NCBI GenBank assembly: GCA_031761405.1
Contig: JASEVX010000033.1
Location: forward strand, 738,522 to 802,521
Direction: 5' to 3'
DNA from: Serripes groenlandicus
Taxonomy: Eukaryota > Mollusca > Bivalvia > Cardiida > Cardiidae
DNA length: 64,000 nt
Made by a program: the position numbers and the translations under genes. Positions 36,601 to 48,600 of the stretch are shown here, one piece after another. Positions within the stretch are counted from its first letter, which is position 1. The number at the start of each line of letters is the position of its first letter. Below the pieces are notes generated by a model. It saw only the letters and a list, made by a program, of their open reading frames with translations. It made no database searches and was not told the origin of the DNA.

Positions 36601-39600
36601 GATCTTTTCTTTTGCTTAAGTTGTCTGCTGCAGACAAGATGCATCTTTATGTGGAAAAGGGTTGATTGTATATTGTTCTATAGTCCCTTCAAACACTCTT
36701 TCTTTTAATTCAAATGCCTGCCAGTTACTTTTGAGTGATGTTGTTGTAAAGTTGCCGGACCCTTTAGCAAATACAGACAATTTCTGATGCCGTATGCAGC
36801 AGATGACTTTTGAGAACATTGTGAAGAAAAACGAGAAATTGCCTAATATTTGCAATTCATCCTATAACCACAATATGTTTTATAACGGCTGCAAACATGG
36901 CAAAATGTGTGGCTGTGTTGGAATGGGTCAGATAAGTGCCTTGTCCTTATAATTTGACATGGAACTATTTGACGGCTTCTCGCAAAACAAGTCTAACTAC
37001 ATATTGCAATAAGATGTAGATACAACTGTTCTGTATTAAACCCACACATTGTAAGAGGAAAGGAGTAAAAGAAAATGAATTGAATATCTGTACAAATTCA
37101 ATTTTATTTTATGCTATATGATGAGATACTGTGTTCTATCCGTGAAATAAAATCCATATCAGTCACTGATATCACCCACACTGTGAGTGATACAGGTATG
37201 CCGGAACTACTTTTAAAGGGAGGCCGCTGTGTTGATATATAGCCTATGCGCTCGTGAAAATATTAAAATTGAATCACTTCTTGATGAGATATATTCTGTA
37301 TCCACTCAAAACAAACAAATATCCTCTATATCTTACACAGGCTACTCCAGGTGCGGTATAGAACAAACTTTGTCCCAATATATTTCGGGTTTTTAATTCT
37401 AGATGTTAGTATATTCCTCTTGAATGTTTTTAATACAGATGACTAATATGTAATGTAAACAGTCTTGTACAAAGAAATCAGTGCAGTTTTTCCCAAAATG
37501 CTTTGATTCGCATCACGATGGCTCAGTCCGTAACAACTAAGCTTGCTGGTCCAGAGGCTAAGAGTTTGAGCCCTGAATTAAATTAATTTTTTTCCGATGA
37601 TTAACCCTTTCCCTCATACGACAATTCTGCAGCAGACGACTTTGAACGTATTTTGTCAACACATAGAAAATCTCCATAATTGAATGGATAACCTATGACA
37701 AAAAGTGGAAAACATTGTGGCAAAAGGAGAAATTGCACGTTTTGTGCAATTTCTTCTTTTGTCACTATGTTTTCAAAAAGCCGTCTGCTGCAGAGGCGTC
37801 AGAAAGCGTCTATATGAGGGAAAGGGTTAAAAAAGATCATTGTGACTAGTTTCAGTCATCTTCCACTAATTATCTAAACAGGGATAGTAGCCCATTGCTT
37901 TTGAAGAAAGTAAGGAATCCGCTGTGGTCAAGTGGTTAGCTTCGAAATTTCGAAACCGGGTGGGGTGTCCCGGGGTGGAGTGCCCTTGAGCAAGGCACAT
38001 TTTCTAGCCTAGTACTGGTTTGTTTACCCAGGGATCATGAATAAGTGAACTGTCGCCGTGATATAACTGAAATCATGTTGAATGCGGCGTAAAACCCCAA
38101 TAAATAAATTGAAGAAAGTTGTATGGAGTACTGGTATAAGGGAGCCAGGAAACACATTGTTATGTTAACTTGTTCCATGGTATAACTGAATACTGTTGAA
38201 AAAGTGTTAACCCTTTCCCACCTGAAGAAGCATTTTGAAGCAATAGCAGCAGACAACTTTTGAAAACATTGTGACCAAAGGTGAAATTGCTCATGATGAG
38301 CAGTTTCCCCTTTGCCCACAATGTTTTCAACTTTATTTAACAATTAAGCTATTTTTTATGGAGGTTTTTCAGGTTTTTGTCACTACGTTTGCAAAGTCGT
38401 CTACTGCAGATTTGTTGTATGTGGGAAAGGGTTTAACTGACATCAAACAAATCAAAATGTTTTTAACTTGTAGATTATAAGAAACATGAATGTTATTTCA
38501 GATTGTAGATCATTCCCCACCCTTGGAAGATATCCCTAGAAATATTTCTGACTCATTGAGAGATCTGATAGAGAGAGGCTTTACAGTGTGCCCTGGGATG
38601 AGACCATTGCCACAGCAGATGCTATTACATGACGCTTTTCGAACACTTGGTAATATACTTTGAACAATCTTATTGTTATTTTTGCCTTGACCTTAAAAAT
38701 GAAAAGAAATTTACCTTAATACATCTTATGGACTTATGCAATACCAGTTGCTAATATACTTTAAACCAGCTCATTGTTTTTTATGCCCCCGGAATCACCG
38801 ATTTGGTGGGCATCTAGTTTTTGGCCTTTCTGTCTGTCGAAAAAAACTTTAACCTTGACCACTACTTTTGAACCATAACAGGTACGGCTACCATATTTCA
38901 CATGTGTATTCCTTGTGACATGACCTTTCTGTCAGTACCAACATTTTTGACCTTGCGACCTTGACCTTTGACCTAGATGTTGCTGTCTGTCGAAAAAAAA
39001 AATAACCTTGACCACTTCTTTTGAACCATAACAGGTACGGCTACCATATTTCACATGTGTATTCCTTGTGACATGACCTTTCTGTCAGTACCAAAATGTT
39101 TGACCTTGCGACCTTGACCTTTGACCTAGATGTTGCTGTCTGTCGAAAAAAACTTTAACCTTGACCACTACTTTTGAACCATAACAGGTACAGCTACCAT
39201 ATTTCACATGTGTATTCCTTGTGACATGACCTTTCTGTCAGTACCAAAATGTTTGACCTTGCGACCTTGACCTTTGACCTAGATGTTGCCATTCGGGGGG
39301 GCATCAGTGTTTCACAAACACATCTTGTTTGGCCTTGACTTTGAAAAGAAACAACCTTGACGTTGAAAAAAAAAGACCTTGACATTGAAAAGAAAAAGAC
39401 CTTGACATTGAAAAAAAAAGCAGAGAAAAAACGATTGACATTGAAAAAGAAAAATAAAGACCAGTAGGCATCTGGTGAGACATGCTATTCCAGTTGCTAA
39501 TAAACAAAGCATTTTGAATTTTCTGTTATATAATTTGACCTTGGTCAATGTTATTTGGGACTTTACATTCAAAACATGCCTAAACCCTTTCCAACATACA

Positions 39601-42600
39601 ACAAATCAGCTGCAGACGAATTTGAAAACATACATACATACTAAAATTTCACAATATGCTACAATGTTTTCAAATTCAGAAAGCATCTATATGTGGGAAA
39701 GGGTTCAATCATCTGAGGAGACCATTACTAGTCCAGTTGCTTATATATAAGACATTTCAAAAACACCTTACATGAGCCCATCAATACAAAAAGATACAAG
39801 GTGGCATATGGAAATATGCGTTGGTTCAGAATCATTTCAGCTCAGCCTGTGTATCTGCTCAGTCGTATCTAATTTCACCTACATAAATGTTATTGGGACC
39901 TTGACATTGTAAAATAGACCTTCAGACATCTGACCTTTGACAAGGTTACTTATTAAACCTTCCTCTAAGAAGTTATGATCCATTATACTTAACCCTTTCC
40001 CTCATACGAAAAATCTGCAGCATACGATTTTGAACATATTTTGTCAAAACATGACTAAAAGTGGAAAACATTGTGGCAAAAGGAGAAATTGCTCGTTCTG
40101 AGCAATTTCTTCTTTTGTCACTATGTTTTCAAAAAGCTGCCTGCTGCAGAGGCATCAGAAAGTGAGTAACATGGGATATAATTTACAGTTAAGTTTGCTT
40201 TATTTTATTTTTTTTAAAAAAACGTAAGTACACCGATAATAGGGAGTCCCATCTTACATTGGGAACAGAACTAGGTCATAAGGTCAAATTTAAGAAAAAC
40301 CCAATAGAAGCCTGATTTTTATTTCCACTGGCTGAAAGCCATTCAAGCTTATGTCATGGCGAATTGTCCATGCGTGTGCTTCAACATGTTGCTTTAAACG
40401 ACTTCTCCTCGGTAACCACTTGGCGAATTGGCATGAAACTTTACATCTAGCATCCTCTCAATGGCAACCAAAAGAAAATATTTAAAAACGTTCTCCTCCC
40501 AAACTAGTTAGCCAATTTTCAATAATTTTGGATAACCTTCTATCAGATTCCTTCGAGCCATGTTGATTGTTCAAAAAACATGTCTGCCAGGGGTTGGGGC
40601 CGTTTTGTCTTATATGGCTATAGTGAAAAAAATTCTTCTTCTCCAAAACCAGTTGGCCAATTTACAAATAATTTTTTAGGAATGTTCCTTGGGTTCGTTC
40701 CTCTTTAACAGATTCCTTCATCCAATGATGATTGGTTGAACAAAATATGGCCGCCATGCGGTGGGGCTGTTTTGCCTTTTATGGCTGTAGTGAAAACTTT
40801 AAAATTCTTCTCCAAAAGTATCTTGCTGATTTGCAAATAATTTTGTAGAAATGTTTCTCGGTTGACCCTTATCAGATTTCTAAAAGCCATGTTGATTGGT
40901 CGAAAAACATGGCCCCTTAGGGAAGAGGCTGCTTTGCCTTATATGGCTATAGTGACTAAATTTTTGCCGAATGCATTGGTACAATACTGGCCCTTTTGGG
41001 GCTCTTGTTCGTCGAATCAACGGGGTTCATTAAAAGATTCATTTCGATCAAAAAAAATCTATTTTGGTGCTTATGGAAAAAAGGTTTATGTTTTTATCTT
41101 ATTCTATTGCAGTTAACAGTCCTGGTAATGAAATATACTCAATGTTAGGTCCAGGACTTCAATCCATGGCTTGTATTGAAGATGACTTAAGTAAAGATTT
41201 AAGAGAAATTTACAGAAACCTTGGAGGTACATCCCCAGACAGAAAAGATGGTCCTTTTGTACAACCAAGTACAACTGTGCAGGTTTATACAGCACTGATT
41301 GAGAAAAATGGTGCTGATAATCAAATTGGGGCAGTAGGAGAAGTTACAAATCAAACTGCTAATCAGATGGGAGCAGTAGGAGGAGCTTATGATCAAGAAA
41401 GTGGGGCAGTAGGAGGGGTCTCAAATCCAGGGGGACGTACTGGACAGGGAAGCAGACTCTCTCCAAGTGATCCAAGTAGAAATATCGATCCCACGCAACA
41501 TTTGAAGAACTACCTGAATGACACATCGACTCCTGGAATTCCAGATATACCAGGTAATAACCTTGTTGTATATAATCCAGACCTGACAACAATGCATGCA
41601 GGAAACTTACATCAACAACATGAAGAGAATCAAATTCCAAGCATAATCTCTGATGAAGCCTTAGATTGTGTGTTACCTCATTTTGACGAGATTTTGGGCT
41701 CAAATATCATGGATGAAGGATATTATCATGTGGATTCTGATGAAGAAGAAGAAGAGGATGACTTTTTCAAAGGTTTTGAACTGAATAAAGCCTTAAAAGA
41801 ATTAAATATCAGCAAAGAAGATGAAACAAGTCAAGGTGAGAGGAATTCTGTGAAGTCGGATATTATGGAGAAAAAAGAGGCCAAAGGCATCAGTGCTTCC
41901 AAATATACACCTAAATCGGAGGAGGACAAACAAGAGCATCATGAACTTCAATCTTTACATTTGGACAGTGTAAATAATGAAGATGATCTGTTTGGATCTG
42001 GGAGGTTTGACCCAAAATCCCAGGACAATGCTTCACAGACATCATCCAGTGGCGTTGCTCTGTCTTATAACCAAGGCGCCGCACGCTTATCAAACACCCA
42101 AGAAAGTGTGACGGAGGCTCGCTTCGATCAGACCTTGAACACAAATGCAAAATATCAAGGTGAACAACAGCCATCTAGACAAGTACAGATTCCAGGTATG
42201 TCTTCATCAACCCAATATATTTGGTTACCAGAAAATCCAGGACAAATAGTCATGATACAAAATCCCCAAGAAAATGTCAACCCCGAACTACAACATGGAG
42301 GAATAAGTCCAAACCATGTAAGGCAAGCACAGAGTATGCAATATGGAAATCAAAATCCTGAATTACATCATGGGAATAGAGGACATCTGCTCAGTTCGAG
42401 TCCAAACCAGCTCAGTCAACCACAGAGTGTGCCATACACCTACCGTAATCCAACTGGAATCCCTGGTCAATATAATCCCTCTAGAAACCCTGTCCAGCAA
42501 ATTCCATCTGGAATCCCTGGCCAGTATAATCACATCATAAGCCCTGTCCAGTACAGAACACCAAGCTCCTCTCCACAGGATGGTCAGTATAGACCTGTTA

Positions 42601-45600
42601 AATGTTCACCAAATAATCCACTGTTGAACACCCCAGAGTATAGATTAGGTGGTGCTTCAGATATGGATTTTAGTCAATATAAACAGGGCCCAATGAATCA
42701 TTATACACAATGGGCCAGGGACAACCACCAGTATGCAACCGAAGATGGTGCATACCAGCCACGCCAGTCCCCAGTTGAAGATCCTCACAGATCGGGAATG
42801 GGTACCAGTGACTTTCAATCTCACAGGGCCCACCAGCAGAGAACGGGGACCAGCTCAGCAGCCCAACCCCATAGCTATGTAGGCTATCACGGTCAACATC
42901 AACATAGAGCTGGCAACCCATCCAGTGCCCCTTCGAGGTTTAATCCAAATGTTCCCAACAACTATTATTTTGCAAGTCATCAGCCTATACAGAATGATCC
43001 CAATGACGAGAGAAGGATGTATGTTCCACAAGAGATGATTATAGTGCAATCACCTAATCAATCAGGTAGGATTTTGTCTCGCCACAACAAAGTAGCAAAA
43101 GCGAGACTAAGGTGTTGCTTTTCTGTCGGTGGCAAATGTTAGCAAACATTTAAGTTTTGTGCATTTACATTTTTCTCAAAATTCTAGGCCTTTCAAACTT
43201 AGATCATAGTTACAACTTCTACCCTTCATTACATTTTTGGGTATAATTGCTGAGTATCACCAATTTTTGGGTGAAATAAAACATAAATTGTGAGAATTAG
43301 GTTGACTTCTAATTCTGCACACACATTTTGTCTTTGTCTTTTACATTTGCGTGGGGCAGTGAGACATATAATTACAATTAATTCTTGTTTATTTATACAT
43401 CATTCTTTAACTGTTATAGACAACATTATTTACTCTGAGGTGGAGTGTTCTGAAAACATTGTGAGAAAATTGCTCTTATTAATAACTCATTTTATAACAA
43501 TGTTCTATTCAGCCTGATTTTGATAACAAAAATATTATTATGCAAGCATACAACACAAAAAGTATATCAAGTAAGCGAATAATTGTTTATCAGAAACAAG
43601 ATCACTGTCGCTTAAAAATTGGGAAGTATTTTTTCTTTCAAAGAATGATACATTAATGGAACAAACTGCCAGAATATGTTGTTGAAGCAAAAGATGTTAA
43701 TAGTTTTAAAAATCTCTTAACCCTTATACGACAATTCTGCAGCAGACGACTTTGAACGTATTTTGTCAAAACATAGAAAATCTCCATAATTGAATGGATA
43801 ACCTATGACGAAAAGTGGAAAACATTGTGGCAAAAGGAGAAATTGCACGTTTTGTGCAATTTCTTCTTTTGTCACTATGTTTTCAAAAAGCCATCTGCTG
43901 CAGAGGCGTCAGAAAGCGTCTATATGAAGGAAAGCGTTAAATGAGTTGTGGTACAATGTACCTTTTAAATTTGTACCTAATTATGACGGACCGGAAGTGG
44001 GCTCATTAAGCCAAATTGAAGAAATGGACCAAAAAGGGGCACATGCCTAAATAAAAAGGTCTCGAAGACAAGGTAAAAAAAGTAAAAGATTTTATTTGCA
44101 ATAGTTTTCTTTGAAAACATCTCAGGAAGGAAATGCAGCATCTGTATAGTTCATTTCAATACAGAAATCAAAAACATTGTAGGAATAGGAGAAACATATT
44201 CCCTGTTTTTGTCACTTTCTCCCCTTTGCTATTAAACATTTCATTCCAGAATATTTATGTGATTTTACTCCCTAATATAAATTGGTTTGTTAACCCTTTC
44301 CCACTTGAAAATGAATTCTGACGCATATACAGCTAGCTGACCACCTTGAAAGCATTGTGGAAAAAGTAGAAATTGCTCATCTGGAATTGCTCGAGATGAG
44401 CAAGTTCTCCTTTTGCCACAATGTTTTCAACTAAATACAGTTATTTAATTTCATATGAAAAGCATTTCCATAGATATTTTGAAATTCATCTGCTGCAAAT
44501 TTGTTTTATAAGGGAAAGGTTAACACTGGATAAAATTCCCGTTTCAAAGGTTCAATGGTAAACAAATTCTAATGTAATTTCTTGCAGTTCCCAAACACAC
44601 CTTGCAACTGGATGTTGAAAAGGCTAAACAAGGAATCCCAATTGCTTCAAAGTACGCCCAAACAGCCCCCGTTATGTCGCCAAAGCTGACTAGTCCACCG
44701 TACAAGAGGGCGACATCTTGTGTTACCACTAAACTGCCGCGGCACTCTGTGTCCTCTGCGTCCGCGGGGTCTAGAAGTACCCCCAAATCACAACTTGAAG
44801 AGCAAGAGCGAGCTTTCGGTAAGTTGCTATTAACCCTTTCCCACGTACAGCAAATCTGCAGCAGACGACTGAAAATATGGAACATCGCTATAAAAGGAAG
44901 TTAATTGATGAAAAAATGTTTTGAGCAATTTCTCCTTTTGTCACAATGTTTTCAAAAGTGAAATTTCTCATTTTGCCACAATGTTTTCCACTTTTTGTCA
45001 TAGGTTATCCATTCAACTATGGAGATTTTCTATGTTTTGACAAAATTAGTTCAAAGTCGTCTGCTGCAGAATTGTCGTATGAGGGAATGGGTTAAAGTCC
45101 AACCAAACCCTATGATGTGGGTACTCAAAAGAATCATCTCATTGAGACGATTCTTTTGAGTACCAACAAGTTTCGAATAAGGATTTTAGAACATGCAAAG
45201 TAAAACACACATTATCTAGAGCTCTTGATAACTTTTAATATTTGTGCTTTCAGAGGAGCTTAAAGACACAGCCAAGGATGCCTTGTCCCAGCATGAAGGA
45301 TCTAACGTAGATTTGCTGGAGGAGGAGGAGGATCAAGGGGTAAATGTGTAGTCTAATATCTGTCTACTTTTCTCCATTATTGTCTTTACAAAGCATCAAC
45401 TTGTTACTGTTTAACTCCTTTCCAGAATCTTCTTTAATTAACCCTTTCCCTCATAAGACAAATCTGCAGCAGACAACTTCGAACATATTTTGTCAAAAAA
45501 TGGAAAATCTCTATAATAGAATGGATAACCTATGACTAAAAGTGGAAAACATTGTGGCAAAAGGAGAAATTGCTTGTTTTGAGCAATATCTTCTTTTGTC

Positions 45601-48600
45601 ACTATGTTTTCAAAAAGCTGTCTGCTGCAGAGGCATTAGAAAGCGTCTGTATGAGGGAAAGGGTTAACATTTCCCACATACACCAAATCTGCAGCAGATG
45701 ACTGAGAACATTTAGTGAAAATGGAAAATCTATAAATGAAACAACAGTTAATCTGCCCGACCATGAAATCTGATCAGGATCTTCACTGTTTGTCATCTAT
45801 AGTCATTCAAGCATTATGGAAACCCATCGAGAACAGTTAAGAAACAAAGGTCAACTATGCAAAACATTATGATACTAAAGGTCGGATTTACATGTTTTTT
45901 TGCATACATGATAACAAAAAATGGTTAAAAATCAGCTTTAGGAATGGTATAAAAAACACAAATAGATATTTCTGTTACAGTTAGAGGTAGCTGGTGAGCT
46001 CGATATAACGGGAGAACTATCTGCCCATGATTGGCAGAGTATTGCCACTTATCTGGAGGACAATGAGACAGGTAGGAAACGGCGATCAATATGAGAAAAC
46101 ACTAAGAAATGGAACATGCGCATATTATTTGACTTGAATATCATACGTCGTCAACATTTCAGCTTGTTAACACTCTACAGGCTACATTTTGCATCCAATC
46201 TTCATGAAAGTGTATCAGAACATTCATCTCCATCAAATCTTGGACAAGTTCGAAACTGGGCCATATGAGGTCAAAAACGAGGTCACTAGGTCAAATTGAA
46301 GGGAAATCTTGTTAACATTCTGGAGGCCACATTTTCGACTTGAGCATGTTGAAACTTTATCAGAATGTTTGTCTAGATGATATGTAGGTCAAGTTCGAAC
46401 ATGGGTCATGTCGGGTCAAAAAATAGGTCACTAGGTCAAATTGAAGGAAAATCTTGTTAACACTCTAGAGGCCGCAATTTTTGCTTCAGCAGTTTGAAAT
46501 TTTGTCAGAATGTTTGTCTTAAAGATATCTAGGTAAAGTTCGAATATGGGTCATATTGGGTCAGAAACTAGGTCACTAGGCTAAATTGAAGGAACATCTT
46601 GTTAACTCTGTAGAAGACGCATTTTTTGCTACAGCAGCTTGACATTTTATGAGAATGTTTATCTAAATAATATCTAAGCCAAGTTCGAATATGTAGGTCA
46701 AGTTCGAATATGGATCATGTAGGGTCAAAAACTAGGTCACTAGGCCAAATTGAAGGAAAATCTTGTTAACACTTTGGATGCCACATTTTTTGCTTCAGCA
46801 GCTTGAAATTTGTTCAGAATGTTTGTCTGAATTATATCTAGGTCAAGTTCGAATATGGGTCATATTGGATCAGAAACTAGGTCACTAGGCCAAATTGAAG
46901 GAACATCTTGTTAACTCTGTAGAAGACACATTTTTTACTACAGCAGCTTGACATTTTATGAGAATTTTTACTTTGAGCAAGTTGAAAATTTGTCAGAATG
47001 TTGTCTTGATAATATCTAGTCCATGTTGGAATATGGGTCATATCAGGTAAATAAATATAGATCACTAGGCCAAATGAAGGAAAATCTTGTTAACACTGTG
47101 GAGGTTGCATTCAGAATAATTATCCTGATGTATTTTGCATTGTAGTACATTGTATAATTAAGTTGAGCGATCCAGGGCCATCATGGCCCTCTTGTTTTTT
47201 TTATTCAGCAGTTTGAAATTTAGTCAGAATGTTTGTCTTAATGATATCTCGGTCTAGTTCGAATATGGGTCATATTGGTTCAAAAACTAGGTCACTAGGC
47301 CAAATTGAAGGAAAATCTTGTTAACAATGTAGAAGCCGCATTTTTTGCTTCAGCAGCTTCAAATTTGGTCAGAATATTTATTTTAATGATATCTAGGCCA
47401 GGCTTGAATACGGGTTATGCCCAGTCAGAAAGAAGGTCACTTGGCCAAATTGATGGAAAATCTTGTTAACACTCTAGAGGCCGCATGTTTGGCTTCAGCA
47501 GCTTGAAATTTTGTCAGAATGTTTGTCTGAATTATATCTAGGTGAAGTCGAATACGGGTCATATTGGGTCAGAAACTAGGTCAATAAAAGAAAATATTGT
47601 TCAAACTCCGGAAGCCGCATTTTTACTTTGAGCAAGTTGAAACTTTGTCAGAATGTTTGTCTTGATGATATATAGTCCATGTAGGAATATGGGTCATATT
47701 AGGTAAACAAATAAAGATCACTAGGCCAAATGAAGGAAAATCTTGTTAACACTGGAGGTTGCATTTTGAATCTTTTCTGAATAATTGTCTTGATGTGTTT
47801 TGCATTGCATTACATTGCAGAATTTAGGTAAGCGAACTAGGGCCGGGCCATCATGGCCCTCTTGTTATGTCTCCCCCATACATGGGGGTGACATATTGTT
47901 TTTGCCCGTTCCGTCCGTCCTTTCGTTCTTCCGTCTGTCACACTTGTTTCCGCTCAATAACTGAAGAACGCTTGGGCGTAGGAACTTCATACTTGGTATG
48001 GAGGTTGGTCATGACCAGTAGCTGACCCCTATTGATTTTGATAACAGAAGGTCATATGTCAAGGTCATGGTAAGCGAACTAGGGCCGGGCCATCATGGCC
48101 CTCTTGTTATGTCTCCCCCATACATGGGGGTGACATATTGTTTTTGCCCGTTCCGTCCGTCCTTTCGTTCTTCCGTCTGTCACACTTGTTTCCGCTCAAT
48201 AACTGAAGAACGCTTTGGCTGAGGAACTCCATACTTGGTATGCAGGTTGGCCATGCCCAGAAGAAGACCCCTATTGATTTTGGTTGTTATGTCTAAAGTC
48301 AAGGTCACAGTGACCTTGAGCTGAAAGGTCACAGTGACAATGAGCTGAAAAATTGTTTTTGCTTGGGCCAAGGAACTTCATACTTGGTGTGCAGGTTGGT
48401 CACCACAAGCAAATGACCCCTATTAATTTTAAGGTCACTAGGTCAAAGGTCAAGGTACAGTGGTCACGTCCGTCACACTTGTTTCCGCTCAATAACTGAA
48501 GAACGCTTGGGCGTAGGGACTTCATACTTGGTATGCAGGCTGGTCATGACCAGTAGATGACCCCTATTGATTTTGATGTCAGAAGGTCAAAGGTCAAGGT

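Noticed and set aside
39194..39572. Phe/Ser-rich minus-strand protein
   Set aside because: Translation of the 22-bp 'gaccttgacattgaaaag' simple repeat.
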